DNA from: Pseudomonas frederiksbergensis
GTDB lineage: Bacteria; Pseudomonadota; Gammaproteobacteria; Pseudomonadales; Pseudomonadaceae
Reading direction: 5' to 3'
Length of the DNA: 64,000 nt
Assembly (NCBI RefSeq): GCF_017114915.1
Contig: NZ_JAAUOE010000005.1
Location: forward strand, 156,768 to 220,767
The translations under genes and the position numbers were made by a program. Shown one piece after another: positions 1 to 8,310 of this stretch (its first letter is position 1; the number at the start of each line of letters is the position of its first letter). A model generated the notes under the pieces. That model was not told the DNA's origin. It did no database searches and saw only the letters and a program-made list of their open reading frames with translations.

Positions 1-843
1 CGCATCCACCGATTGCAGGGCCTGGTTGTTCAGCAAAAATTGCGCCTTCTGCTCGGCGCTGACTTCGCCGTAATCGACGATCACGATCACCTGCGGATTG
101 CGCTCGACCACGTTCTCCCAGTTGACCCGCGTCCAGCTCGCCTCGACGTCATCGAGGATGTTGCGCCCGCCGGCAGCGTCGATCAGCGCTTGCGGCATGC
201 CCAGGCGTCCGGAGGTCATGGCCCGGTCCTCACCGCTGTCGTACAGAAATACGCGCGGCTTGTCCGCCGGCAGATCCTTGCGCACGTCGGCGACTTGCGC
301 CTGCATCCGGGCAATCACGGCGTTGGCGCGATCCTGCACGTCGAAGATTTTGCCGAGGTTGCGCAGGTCGTTGTAGGTGTCTTCCAGACTGGCCGGCGGG
401 CGCTTCATCACGAAGGCGCAGGACTCGGTGAGCTCGTAGACATTGATGCCCAGCGGTTGCAGGGTTTGCGGCGTGAGGTCACCGCCCACGCGCATGCCGT
501 AGTCCCAACCGGCGAAGAAGAAATCGACGTTGGCGTTGAGCAGGGTTTCCACCGATGGGTACTTGGCCGCCAGTTCCGGCAAACCGTCGAGGATGGTCTG
601 CATCTGGGGCGTCACCGATTTCCATCCGGTCACGCCGCTGTAGCCGGCCATGCTCGGTTTGAGACCGAGGGCGAGCATCATCTGGGTCATGTTGATGTCG
701 TGGCTGACCGCGTGTTTCGGCGCTTGCTTGAAGGTGACGGCGCGGTTGCAACTCTGGACGGTCAGCGGGTATTTCGTGGCCTCGGCGAAGGCTTGGGCGG
801 TGCCCAGCAACAGTGCGGCGCAAAGCAGGGAACGCAAAGTCAT
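1..843 (-). CDS. ABC transporter periplasmic binding protein, FecB/BtuF type (partial, C-terminus off the left edge)
   Basis: Translating the minus strand from the ATG at 843 gives 281 open residues running off the window. The first 20 or so residues form a typical signal peptide ([14 protein letters not shown], cleavage likely after AFA), so the product is periplasmic. The body resembles metal-chelate or cobalamin binding proteins of cluster A-8: it has the pattern of early Ser-His-Asp, a central linker helix rich in Asp/Arg, and a late NPQVIVIVDYG strand that is typical just before the C-terminal lobe closes. Its start overlaps the stop of the ATPase gene by an ATGA, so the two are translationally coupled. 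A permease gene is expected beyond the left edge, as in PAO1 PA2912-PA2914, which also neighbours the cobalamin cluster. The ligand (ferric chelate, cobalamin precursor or another metal complex) cannot be decided from sequence. Confidence 0.85.
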   Translation of the reverse strand, partial: MTLRSLLCAALLLGTAQAFAEATKYPLTVQSCNRAVTFKQAPKHAVSHDINMTQMMLALGLKPSMAGYSGVTGWKSVTPQMQTILDGLPELAAKYPSVETLLNANVDFFFAGWDYGMRVGGDLTPQTLQPLGINVYELTESCAFVMKRPPASLEDTYNDLRNLGKIFDVQDRANAVIARMQAQVADVRKDLPADKPRVFLYDSGEDRAMTSGRLGMPQALIDAAGGRNILDDVEASWTRVNWENVVERNPQVIVIVDYGEVSAEQKAQFLLNNQALQSVDA

Positions 844-1628
844 GGTTGGGTTATCCAGGTGATTCGTGGGTAGCCGTGCAAGGGATGGTCATCGATCAGG
901 GCGTCGACGCCGAACACGTTGTGCAGAAGGTGTGTGGTCAGGACTTCTTTGGGGGTGCCACTGGCGACGATGCGACCGTGATGGATCACGTACAGCCGGT
1001 CGCAGAAAGCCGCCGCCAGATTGAGGTCGTGGATGCTCGCCAGCGTGCCGATCTGCAGGCGCTTGACCAGCTGCAGCAGTTCCAGCTGATAACGCGGGTC
1101 GAGGTGGTTGGTCGGCTCATCGAGGATCAGCAATTGCGGTTGCTGGGTCAGGGCGCGGGCGAGGATCACGCGCTGCTTTTCACCGCCGGACAGGGTGGCG
1201 AAGGCGTGGTCTTCGAAGCCCTTGAGGCCGACCGATTCGAGGGCTCGGGTCGCGAGTTTTCGGTCTTCAAGGGTGTCGCCATCAAACAGGCCTTTGTGCG
1301 GCGTGCGGCCCATGGCGACCACTTCATCGACGGTCAGGCCGAAGGCGTCGGGGAATTCCTGCAGCACCACGGCGATGCGTTGCGCGCACCAGCGTGAGGA
1401 CTGCTTCCAGACGTTGTGATGGTCGAGTTTTACTTCGCCGCTTTCCGGTTTGCTGAAGCGATAAGCGCACCGCAGCAGGCTGGTCTTGCCGCTGCCGTTG
1501 GGGCCGATCAACCCGACGAACTCACCGGCGGCCACGTGCAAGGAGGCGTCACGCAGCTGGAACTGGTGATGGCAGTGGCCATGGCCCAGGGGTGTCCAGG
1601 CGAGGTTGGTGAGGTTCAGCGAGGTCAT
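840..1628 (-). CDS. ABC transporter ATP-binding protein, iron-chelate/cobalamin class
   Basis: A 262-residue ATPase of the FecE/BtuD family that would energise import through the permease expected to the left. Walker A is [12 protein letters not shown] near residue 40, the signature is LSGGEKQR, and Walker B is [12 protein letters not shown], followed by a switch histidine (SIHDLNLAA). A long GTG-started reading frame exists upstream, but the ATG at 1628 (MTSLNLTNL) fits the family N-terminus. Longer starts run into the repeat at 1641-1747, so 1628 was chosen. It overlaps the binding-protein gene by four bases. His residues before Walker A (HGHCHHQ) are unusual and might reflect a metal link, but this is only a guess. 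Confidence 0.9.
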   Translation of the reverse strand: MTSLNLTNLAWTPLGHGHCHHQFQLRDASLHVAAGEFVGLIGPNGSGKTSLLRCAYRFSKPESGEVKLDHHNVWKQSSRWCAQRIAVVLQEFPDAFGLTVDEVVAMGRTPHKGLFDGDTLEDRKLATRALESVGLKGFEDHAFATLSGGEKQRVILARALTQQPQLLILDEPTNHLDPRYQLELLQLVKRLQIGTLASIHDLNLAAAFCDRLYVIHHGRIVASGTPKEVLTTHLLHNVFGVDALIDDHPLHGYPRITWITQP

Positions 1629-1640
1629 TTCATTCCCAAC

Positions 1641-1747
1641 GATCGTTCCCACGCTCCGCGTGGGAACGCCACAATGGACGCTCTGCGTCCGCTTTTGGGA
1701 CGCGGAGCGTCCCGGGCTGCATTCCCACGCAGAGCGTGGGAACGATC
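1641..1747. repeat. REPIN, family A (GATCGTTCCCACGC)
   Basis: A long imperfect palindrome with outer arms gatcgttcccacgctccg / cagagcgtgggaacgatc and inner arms tggacgctctgcgtcc / gggacgcggagcgtcc. The same element recurs at 27482-27584, 50540-50650 and 62597-62706, with a half copy at 56597-56650. It sits between the PepSY gene and the ABC ATPase and may end or process transcripts there. It does not encode a protein. Confidence 0.9.
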
Positions 1748-1826
1748 AATCGATCAATCGGCGGTGACGAAGAAAGATCGCGGCCCGCATTGTATTGGCT
1801 TTGCGCGTACGCGTATCTCGCCTGTT

Positions 1827-3206
1827 TCATGATGAAGGTGAGGTGGATTCAGTTTGCCGGCCCAAGCGCGACAGCAGCACCCAATCCAATAGCCACACGA
1901 CGACCAGCGAAGCCCCCACCAACGGAAACATCACTGCCAGCCCGAACATGATGACCATCGCGGTTTTCCATTTCGGCAGGTCGTGACGCAATGGCGGCAC
2001 ACCGAACTTGCCCAGTGGCCGGCGTTTCCACCAGATCACCACGCCGCTGACGGCGCTGAGCAGAATCATCAGGCAGATCAGCAGCACGATGATTTGATTG
2101 AACGGGCCGAACATCTTGCCTTCGTGCAGCATCACGCCGACTTCCGTGGCGCGGGCGACGTTGCTGTAATGCTGCCAGCGCACGTCGGCGAGAACGTCGC
2201 CGGTGTACTGGTCGACATGCAGGGTGGCGTCGTTACGCGGGTCGTCGGCGAACACGGCGATGGTGAACACGCCAGTGGATGTGGTGGGGAAAGTGATGCT
2301 GTAGCCGGGCTCGACCTTGCGCTGCACGGCGATGTTTTGCACGTCTTGCAGGCTGATGGTCGGTGCCGCCGGGCCGGTTTGCGTGCTGGTGTGAGCCATG
2401 TGTTCGGCATGGTCGCCAGACATCGGCATCGGCGTGTTTTCCATGGCCCACGGCACGGTCTGGCGCGTGGCGCTGTTGAGGCTGCGGGCCTCGACGTCGG
2501 ACTTGGGCACGTCATTCCACATCGCTGCCGGAAAGCGGTTCCAGAGGTCGGCGTATTGCTTGCCCCAGAACCCGGTCCAGGTCATGCCGCTGAGCAGCAT
2601 CACCAGCAGCAAGGCCGCGCCCCAGAACCCGGTTACCGCGTGCAGGTCCCGCCAGAGCACGCGACCGCGACTGTTCAGGCGCGGCCAGAGAATGCCGGCG
2701 CTCTGGCCACGGGGCCACCACAAAAATACTCCGGAGACCACCAGCACCACGCCCCAACCGGCGGCCAGTTCCACCAGCCGATCACCGACGGTGCCGATCA
2801 TCAACTCGCCGTGAATCGAGCGTGCGAGCGCTTGCAGATTGTTCTTCGCATCCTGCTCGCCGAGGATGTCGCCGTGGTACGGATCGATGAACACGTTCAG
2901 TTCATGGCCTTCATTGATCACCACAAATTGCGCGCTGCGTTCGGCATTCACTGGCGGTAAATATTGTTTGATCCGGCCTTGTGGATACGCCTCTTTTACC
3001 CGTTTGAGCAGGTCATCGGCGGCGACGGTGTGATGACCGGCGGGGACGTTCAGCAGGCTGCCGTACATCAACGGGTCGAGTTGCGGTTTGAACAGGTAGA
3101 CGATGCCGGTCAGGGCCAGCATCACCATGAACGGCGCGACGAACAGGCCGGCATAGAAATGCCAACGCCAGGCCAGGTTGTAGAAATTCGGTTTGGGTTG
3201 TTGCAT
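1827..3206 (-). CDS. PepSY-associated TM (PiuB-like) membrane protein, probably copper related
   Basis: A 459-residue inner-membrane protein of the PepSY_TM family. Membrane spans are visible at roughly 20-40 (FVAPFMVMLALTGIVYL), 145-165, 195-215, 375-400 and 420-445, with periplasmic PepSY-type segments between them (for example ATLHVDQYTGDVLADVRW). A periplasmic loop near residue 260 is Met/His rich (MPMSGDHAEHMAH), suggesting copper binding. It lies directly downstream of the copper receptor on the same strand. Such proteins often accompany TonB-dependent metal receptors and are thought to act as reductases or in metal release; that role is inferred here. It is separated from the receptor by a REPIN and from the ABC ATPase by another. 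Confidence 0.85.
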   Translation of the reverse strand: MQQPKPNFYNLAWRWHFYAGLFVAPFMVMLALTGIVYLFKPQLDPLMYGSLLNVPAGHHTVAADDLLKRVKEAYPQGRIKQYLPPVNAERSAQFVVINEGHELNVFIDPYHGDILGEQDAKNNLQALARSIHGELMIGTVGDRLVELAAGWGVVLVVSGVFLWWPRGQSAGILWPRLNSRGRVLWRDLHAVTGFWGAALLLVMLLSGMTWTGFWGKQYADLWNRFPAAMWNDVPKSDVEARSLNSATRQTVPWAMENTPMPMSGDHAEHMAHTSTQTGPAAPTISLQDVQNIAVQRKVEPGYSITFPTTSTGVFTIAVFADDPRNDATLHVDQYTGDVLADVRWQHYSNVARATEVGVMLHEGKMFGPFNQIIVLLICLMILLSAVSGVVIWWKRRPLGKFGVPPLRHDLPKWKTAMVIMFGLAVMFPLVGASLVVVWLLDWVLLSRLGRQTESTSPSS

Positions 3207-3264
3207 TTGTGTGCTCCGCTAGGCTTGGGTCTTTTGTTGTTGTCTGGTGACTGCTGCGCAGTCG

Positions 3265-3348
3265 TTCGCGGGCAAGCCTCGCTCCTACAGGTTTTGTGTC
3301 GATCAACGAAACGACGCGATCCCTGTAGAAGCGAGGCTTGCCCGCGAA
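3265..3348. repeat. REPIN, family B (TGTAGGAGCGAGGCTTGCCCGCGAA)
   Basis: Two inverted 26-base REP sequences (3265-3290 and 3323-3348, the second with one mismatch, gtagaagcg) form a hairpin between the copper receptor stop and the PepSY gene. The same family recurs at 53474-53565 and 59295-59386. This is the classic Pseudomonas extragenic palindrome. Confidence 0.93.
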
Positions 3349-3352
3349 GCTC

Positions 3353-5470
3353 TTAAAAGCTCATGTCGACCTTGGTCCAGAGCGTGCGCCCCGGTTCGTT
3401 GATGGCTTGCGGATCATTGGCCGGGAAGCCGAAACCGGCGTTGCCCGCCAGGTTCAAGTGTTCGGCGTAAGCCTTGCCGAACAAATTGTCGACGCCACTG
3501 CTGACCTTCCAGTGCTTATTGACCCGGTATGCGCCGTTGAGCGAGAACACGCCAAAACCCGAGCTCGTGTCGAAGTCTTTGCCGACCACATTGCCCTTGT
3601 TCTGGTCGATGCGGTTCTGCGCCGCGACCACCCGCCACAAGGCGCCGGCGCTCCAGTTGTCTGCGCTGTAGGTCAGGCCGAAACGCGCATCCAGCGGTGG
3701 CATCTGCGGCAGGGCGCTGCCGTCGCTGCTGTTCTTGCCCCAGGCATAGGCCAGGGTCGCATCGGCTTTCCAGTGGGCCGTCAGCTTGTAGGCCGCGCCG
3801 AGTTCGCCGCCCATGATTCGCGCATCGATGTTCTCGGCTTGCGAGGTCGTGCCCATCATTCCCGGCGTGTAGTTGAACAGGATGTAATCGCGCACCTGCC
3901 CGACATAACCCGAGGCCCAGGCTTCGAGGTCTGCGGTCTTGTATTGCAGGCCGAAGTCGAGTTGGGTGGTTTTCTCCGGTTTGATCGAGTCGAACGCATT
4001 CACCGAACCCGCAGGGCCGGACTTGGGCGAAAACAGCTCCCAGTAATCCGGGAAGCGTTGGGCATGACCCAGGCCCGCATACAGGGTGGTCGGGCTGTCG
4101 GCCAGGTCATGCTCGTAACGCACGAAACCGCTGGGCAGGGTGTCGGCGCGGGTGTCGTCGGCGGTCGGGTTCGGGCGGGCCATCATCCCGGAGCCGATGG
4201 TCTGCCGATAATCCTTGGCCGACGCGCGATCCAGGCGTGCGCCGGTGATCAATCGATCACGGTCGGCGGCGTACCAGGTCAGTTCGCTGAACACGCCGTA
4301 GTTGTGGAAGTCGGCGTCCTTGTTGCGTGGCAGACCCTTGTAGGTGTCGACGCCCATGGCGCTGCGTTGGCGGTGTTCGTTGGTCTGCGCATCCAGGCCA
4401 CTGATCAGTTGTACATCGGCCCAGCGCCAGGTGGCTTTGATCCGCGCGCCGAGGGTTCGGCGGTCGACGTTGGAGGCCATGGGGCCGGCCATCATCCCGG
4501 TGCCGGACGGCGTGCGCAGGGTGTAGTTGTCCATCACGTGATCGGCGTAGTTGTAGTAGACCTGCGCCTCGACCTTATCCAGCACCTCACCGATGTTTGA
4601 CTGTTCGAAGCGTAGCCCCAGGCTTTCGCGCAGGAACTGCGAACCGTCCATGCCGCGCCCGGCGTAACGGGCTTCGCCGTCGCCCTTGCCGGCGGTCAGC
4701 TCCAGCAGGGTGTCGGCGTTCGGGGTCCAGCCGACTGCGACGTCACCGTTCCACTTGTCGTAGCGCGAGGGCACGGTGTCGTTGTTGCCGTCCTTGTAGT
4801 CATCGGAATGCGCAGTGTTGCCGATCACGCGCACGTAACCCAGCGGCCCGCCGGCAGCGGCGTCTACTACCTTGTCGAAGCGGCCGTTGGAACCGGCCAA
4901 TACGCTGGCATTCACCCGGGTGCCGAGTTCGCCGAAGCTTTCCGGCTCCCGGTCGAACAGGATGGTGCCGGCTGATGCGCCGGGGCCCCAGAGCACGGTT
5001 TGCGGGCCTTTGATGACGGTGAGTTTGTCGTAGGTTTCCGGTGAGATGTAGGAGGTCGGCGCGTCCATCCGGCCGGGGCAGGCGCCGAGCATCATGCTGC
5101 CGTTGGTGAGGATGTTGAGCCGCGAGCCGAACATGCCGCGCAGCACCGGATCGCCATTGGTGCCGCCGTTGCGCACTAGGGCGAAGCCGGGGATGGTTTT
5201 CAGATAATCGCCACCGTCGCTGGCCGGAACCGGTTGGCGCGGGTCCTTGGGGTTGGTGACGACAGTCAGCGGCGAGCTCGGCGCGATGGCGGTGATTACC
5301 GTTGGGCTCAGTTCTTCGGTATGGCCGGCGTGTTCATCGGCGAGCACCAGCGGTGTCAGCAACAAGCCGCAAAGGACGGCGGTGGCCTGCCTGAAACGAA
5401 CGCGCGATTCGTTCAGCGCAAAAGAAGCCTGGGCAGCGCCCAAACGTGTGTCAGCAGAAAACCTGGACAT
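3353..5470 (-). CDS. oprC: TonB-dependent copper receptor, OprC/NosA family
   Basis: A 705-residue outer-membrane receptor: signal sequence (residues 25-44, ending VLA), a plug domain (about 50-175, VIKGPQTVLWG), and a 22-strand barrel ending in the aromatic terminal residue of KVDMSF. The copper ligands described for P. aeruginosa OprC, a CxxxM motif and an HxM motif, are both present: C131-PGR-M135 and H311-V-M313. Their 180-residue spacing matches what I recall for OprC (C143/H323). A Met-rich loop lies near 325-335. The ATG at 5470 was chosen over 5482 because GGAAAT lies 8 bases upstream. It is the main gene of a minus-strand copper cluster with PCu(A)C and DUF2946 proteins upstream and PepSY downstream. 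Expression is probably copper repressed, but no operator was identified. Confidence 0.93.
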   Translation of the reverse strand: MSRFSADTRLGAAQASFALNESRVRFRQATAVLCGLLLTPLVLADEHAGHTEELSPTVITAIAPSSPLTVVTNPKDPRQPVPASDGGDYLKTIPGFALVRNGGTNGDPVLRGMFGSRLNILTNGSMMLGACPGRMDAPTSYISPETYDKLTVIKGPQTVLWGPGASAGTILFDREPESFGELGTRVNASVLAGSNGRFDKVVDAAAGGPLGYVRVIGNTAHSDDYKDGNNDTVPSRYDKWNGDVAVGWTPNADTLLELTAGKGDGEARYAGRGMDGSQFLRESLGLRFEQSNIGEVLDKVEAQVYYNYADHVMDNYTLRTPSGTGMMAGPMASNVDRRTLGARIKATWRWADVQLISGLDAQTNEHRQRSAMGVDTYKGLPRNKDADFHNYGVFSELTWYAADRDRLITGARLDRASAKDYRQTIGSGMMARPNPTADDTRADTLPSGFVRYEHDLADSPTTLYAGLGHAQRFPDYWELFSPKSGPAGSVNAFDSIKPEKTTQLDFGLQYKTADLEAWASGYVGQVRDYILFNYTPGMMGTTSQAENIDARIMGGELGAAYKLTAHWKADATLAYAWGKNSSDGSALPQMPPLDARFGLTYSADNWSAGALWRVVAAQNRIDQNKGNVVGKDFDTSSGFGVFSLNGAYRVNKHWKVSSGVDNLFGKAYAEHLNLAGNAGFGFPANDPQAINEPGRTLWTKVDMSF

Positions 5471-5554
5471 GACAATTTCCATCGAACAGTCGTAAACGAC
5501 ACGGCCGGCAGCCTGCGGCTGTCTTCTAAACCGTGTGAGATCGGAGGTGGGTGT

Positions 5555-6025
5555 TTACGCGACGAGGGGCGGTGCGCGGGTGCGGGCGCCGGGGAAGAAG
5601 GTTTGCCGGGCGTGGCCCAGGCGGGTGGCGGGTGTGGTGAAGGTGGTGGCGGACGGGGTGTCGAACGCGGTGAATGAAGTGCCACCGGTGAGTGCCGGGC
5701 AATTGAACAGCAGGCTGCAATAGCCGCATTTTTCCCACAGCGCGTGATGTTCGGTTGTTGGCGCGCAGTGCTCGGCGGCGGTTTGTGCATCGTGGTCGGC
5801 GTGCTCCAGCGCCGCCATGTCCGTGCCCATGTCCATCGACATGCTCATGGACATGCTGGTAGCCATGTTTGTAGAAGCAGCCGCGCGCGAATCCATCGGC
5901 ATCGACTGAGAAATCAGCGGGCCGATAAAGATCATCAGCATGGCGAACAGGCTGATCCAGCTGCCGCGGGTCAGGCTCATTGGCTGACGGCGGCGCACGG
6001 ATGACCTGGCGCTATGCGGGTGCAT
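5555..6025 (-). CDS. DUF2946 family protein, Met/His-rich
   Basis: About 156 residues, with one hydrophobic segment (ISLFAMLMIFIGPLIS), then a strikingly Met-rich run (TSMSMSMSMDMGTDM) and His/Asp clusters (LEHADHDAQ), followed by a CGYCSLLFNCP motif. This pattern is typical of DUF2946 proteins, found next to copper receptors; the Met, His and Cys residues suggest periplasmic Cu(I) binding. The start is uncertain: ATG at 6025, ATG at 5980 or TTG at 6037 are all possible and none has a strong ribosome site. It lies between the chaperone and the receptor on the same strand, 21 bases after the chaperone stop. Confidence 0.75.
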   Translation of the reverse strand: MHPHSARSSVRRRQPMSLTRGSWISLFAMLMIFIGPLISQSMPMDSRAAASTNMATSMSMSMSMDMGTDMAALEHADHDAQTAAEHCAPTTEHHALWEKCGYCSLLFNCPALTGGTSFTAFDTPSATTFTTPATRLGHARQTFFPGARTRAPPLVA

Positions 6026-6046
6026 AGGCGTTTTCAACGGGGGCGA

Positions 6047-6526
6047 TTACTGGGCGTGCATGTGCGCTTGCATGCTGTCCGGCGCCTTTTTCTGCACCGA
6101 AACCTCGACCGTCACATCACCGGATTTCTCGAAGTGCATCGTCAGCGGGAAGCGTTTGCCATCGCTCAACAGGCTGCGGTCTTTGAGTTCCAGCAGCATC
6201 ACGTGGTACGCCATCGGCGCGAAGGTGACTTCGCCGCCAGCCGGAACCTCGACGCTGGGCACTGGCTGCATTTTCATCAGATCGTGTTGCATCACATGTT
6301 CGTGCAACTCGGCCTTACCGGAAATTGGCGATTCGACGCTGAGCAGCCGGTCGGCGGTTTTGCCGTTGTTGTGAATCACGAAATACGCCGCGACGGTGGG
6401 CGCGTTGGGCGGCAACTCTTGCGACCACGGGTGGGCGATCTCAAGCTCGCCAGCCTTGTATTCGTGGGCATTGGCAAAACAGGCAGGCAGCAGCAACACA
6501 GCCAGGACGATGAGTTTGTTCAACAT
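6047..6526 (-). CDS. PCu(A)C family periplasmic copper chaperone
   Basis: A 159-residue protein with a signal peptide (MLNKLIVLAVLLLPACFANA) and the PCu(A)C Cu(I) site: an N-terminal His/Met cluster (HEHVMQHDLMKMQ) and, about 21 residues after the MKM, the HVM pair (APMAYHVML). The C-terminus ends in a further Met/His tail (MQAHMHAQ). The family carries Cu(I) in the periplasm, often for delivery to cytochrome oxidase, and here would hand on copper imported by the neighbouring receptor. Length and motif order match the family. It is flanked by two DUF2946 genes in the same direction with short gaps, so they probably form one transcript. Confidence 0.92.
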   Translation of the reverse strand: MLNKLIVLAVLLLPACFANAHEYKAGELEIAHPWSQELPPNAPTVAAYFVIHNNGKTADRLLSVESPISGKAELHEHVMQHDLMKMQPVPSVEVPAGGEVTFAPMAYHVMLLELKDRSLLSDGKRFPLTMHFEKSGDVTVEVSVQKKAPDSMQAHMHAQ

Positions 6527-6574
6527 GGCAGTTCTCCAGAACGATTCAAAACGCAGGTCAATTGCGAGAAGGAA

Positions 6575-6973
6575 TCACACCAGAGGGGACGCGCGGGGGT
6601 TGAGACTGGGCCATTGCTGGCGCGGTGTCGGTGTGTCGAGCGTGGCAGGCGGCACGCTTCGATTGGCCTCGAATCGCGCGTAATACAACTGCGGCGCATG
6701 CCCCGGCAACGCCACCAACGGCGCGGACCCCGAGCAACACCAGCAATGCTGCATGTTGGAATGATCGTCGTTCTGCGGGGCTTTCTGCTCAATGTCGCCC
6801 AGGGAAATCGCCACCATTTTTGTGCCGCTGGACGAGCAGAAACTGCCCCACAACAACTGCTCGGCCGGCGATTTCGCCGTCTGCGCCATCGCTCCGGACA
6901 TCGGCATGGCGAGCATGTTGAACAGCACTGCAAAGCAGGCGATCCAGGCAAATGCGAGCCGTTGTCGGGACAT
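6575..6973 (-). CDS. DUF2946 family protein
   Basis: 132 residues: N-terminal signal or anchor (FAWIACFAVLFNMLAMP), then a CWCCSG motif near residue 83 preceded by His/Asp (NDDHSNMQH), the signature of DUF2946 proteins linked to copper loci. It is the first recognisable copper gene of the minus-strand run, 48 bases upstream of the PCu(A)C gene. The biochemical role is unknown; the cysteine and methionine content supports metal binding. It is a diverged paralogue of the DUF2946 protein at 5555-6025. Confidence 0.8.
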   Translation of the reverse strand: MSRQRLAFAWIACFAVLFNMLAMPMSGAMAQTAKSPAEQLLWGSFCSSSGTKMVAISLGDIEQKAPQNDDHSNMQHCWCCSGSAPLVALPGHAPQLYYARFEANRSVPPATLDTPTPRQQWPSLNPRASPLV

Positions 6974-7021
6974 GGGGCAGATCCGTTTGAGTGGGCGATC
7001 AGGCGCGGCTATTTAGCCTGA

Positions 7022-7333
7022 TCAGGGGCGATAAGTAAAAAGGCCGCGTGCGGTTTGGTGTCGCAGTGCGTCAGTCAACATGTCGAGCAGCCGACGTGCA
7101 AGCTCAGCCTCGCCGTTTTGAAAGAGTGTAGCGACTTCGATTCTTAATGCCTGAGCGAATTGAGGGTCGATTTGGATTCTTGCCCGGATTGTGTGTTTGA
7201 CATCTCTGAGCGCTACACGATTGAAGCTCCCATCACCCAGGTCTTCCTCTTCGCAGGCCTTGATGTAGTTCCGCAAGTCGGCAGGTGCCAGGAGAAACTC
7301 AGTGATATCGAAGCGTGTGAATTTCTCGGGCAT
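7022..7333 (-). CDS. Orphan antitoxin-like protein (N-terminus resembles HI1420-type addiction antidotes)
   Basis: 103 residues, ATG at 7333 with a weak ribosome site. Residues 8-40 (FDITEFLLAPADLRNYI, then an acidic GDG segment and VALRDVKH) resemble the N-terminus of HI1420-family antitoxins, where a D-xx-x-YL start and a leucine-rich helix precede the helix-turn-helix. The C-terminal half (ALRIEVATLF, ELARRLLDMLTDAL) does not look like that family's helix-turn-helix. No toxin gene is seen on either side, although the family usually follows a RelE-like gene. It lies between the copper genes and cobK, with 48 bases to the DUF2946 gene. It may be a chimeric or decayed antitoxin; function is not assignable. 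Confidence 0.5.
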   Translation of the reverse strand: MPEKFTRFDITEFLLAPADLRNYIKACEEEDLGDGSFNRVALRDVKHTIRARIQIDPQFAQALRIEVATLFQNGEAELARRLLDMLTDALRHQTARGLFTYRP

Positions 7334-7460
7334 TCGGCACTTCTCGCTACATTCGTGGAGCTCTGAAATATAGGGATGGGGTTATGAGCCCACAAGTCAG
7401 CCGATTTGGATAATGTTGTGCGTGAGGTCCGACGGATATGTAGGGCGTTGCACATTCTCT

Positions 7461-7591
7461 GTAGCAGCTGCCGAAGGCTGCGTTCGGCTGCGTAGCAGTC
7501 GTGATCCCATGCGCCGCAGTCAACCTGGCAGACCGTGGTGTTTGATTTTACGACTGCTGCGCAGCCGAACGCAGGCTTCGCCAGCTGCTAC
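7461..7591. repeat. REPIN, family C (GTAGCAGCTGCCGAAGGCTGCG)
   Basis: A 41-base left arm (7461-7501) and its inverted, slightly diverged partner (7551-7591) surround a 49-base loop. The right arm overlaps the last bases of cobK. Related elements occur at 37376-37482 and as a single copy at 51034-51062. The space from 7334 to 7460 shows no gene. Confidence 0.9.
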
Positions 7592-8310
7592 CAGTTTTGT
7601 GTGAGGGCCGTTAAAACCTCAGTCACCGCCCCAAACTCCCGCTCAACCCCCGGCAACACCGGCCGCTTCAACACCAGCACCGGCACTCCACGTTCCCGCG
7701 CCACTTCCAGTTTCGGCTCGGTGGCGGTGCTGCCGCTGTTCTTGCTGATCAGCACGTCGATCTGCCGCCGTTCGAACAATGCGCGTTCATCCTCGATCAG
7801 AAACGGCCCACGCGCGCCGATCACTTCGCAACGCTCGTTGCCCGGATAAACATCCAGTGCACGCAACGTCCAGAATTGCTCCGGCGAGATTTCGTGCAGG
7901 TGCTGCAATGGCTCCCGCCCAAGGGTGAACAGCGGTCGGCGAAAGGGTTTCAGCGCTTCGATCAGCTCGGCCCAGTCGCTGACTTCGCGCCAGTCATCCC
8001 CGGCTTGTGGTTGCCAGGCCGGACGCCGCAAAGCCCAGCACGCAATGCCGCTCAACTTCGCGGCGGTGGCGGCGTTCTGGCTGATTTGCGCTGCGTAGGG
8101 ATGGGTCGCATCCAGCAGCAGGTCAATGCCTTCATCGCGGATGAACTGCGCCAGACCTTCGGCGCCGCCATAGCCGCCAACGCGGACCTGACAGTTCAGA
8201 TCCGTCGGCACACGACCGACGCCAGCCAGGCTGTAGATGTGCTCCAGCCCCAGGGTTCGGGCGATGGCCAATGCCTCAGTGACACCGCCGAGCAACAACA
8301 CGCGCTTCAT
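7588..8310 (-). CDS. cobK: Precorrin-6A reductase
   Basis: 240 residues, start ATG at 8310 ([15 protein letters not shown]), which overlaps the cbiD stop as ATGA. CobK/CbiJ reduces the corrin macrocycle of precorrin-6A with NADPH to give precorrin-6B in the aerobic cobalamin pathway. The N-terminal LLLGGVTEA nucleotide-binding turn, the central [11 protein letters not shown] motif and the late LISKNSG motif are family hallmarks. A longer frame upstream is an artefact overlapping cbiD. It is the last gene of the minus-strand operon cobL-cbiD-cobK. Its 3' end runs into a REPIN that may act as its terminator. Confidence 0.95.
   Translation of the reverse strand: MKRVLLLGGVTEALAIARTLGLEHIYSLAGVGRVPTDLNCQVRVGGYGGAEGLAQFIRDEGIDLLLDATHPYAAQISQNAATAAKLSGIACWALRRPAWQPQAGDDWREVSDWAELIEALKPFRRPLFTLGREPLQHLHEISPEQFWTLRALDVYPGNERCEVIGARGPFLIEDERALFERRQIDVLISKNSGSTATEPKLEVARERGVPVLVLKRPVLPGVEREFGAVTEVLTALTQNW

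Noticed and set aside
3265..3348. CRISPR-like inverted repeats
   Set aside because: The repeats are paired palindromes (REPIN), not regularly spaced direct repeats; no cas genes are present.
7213..7455. 80-residue minus-strand frame as a toxin partner of the antitoxin-like ORF
   Set aside because: It overlaps the antitoxin-like gene in another frame and has no toxin motif or start signal.
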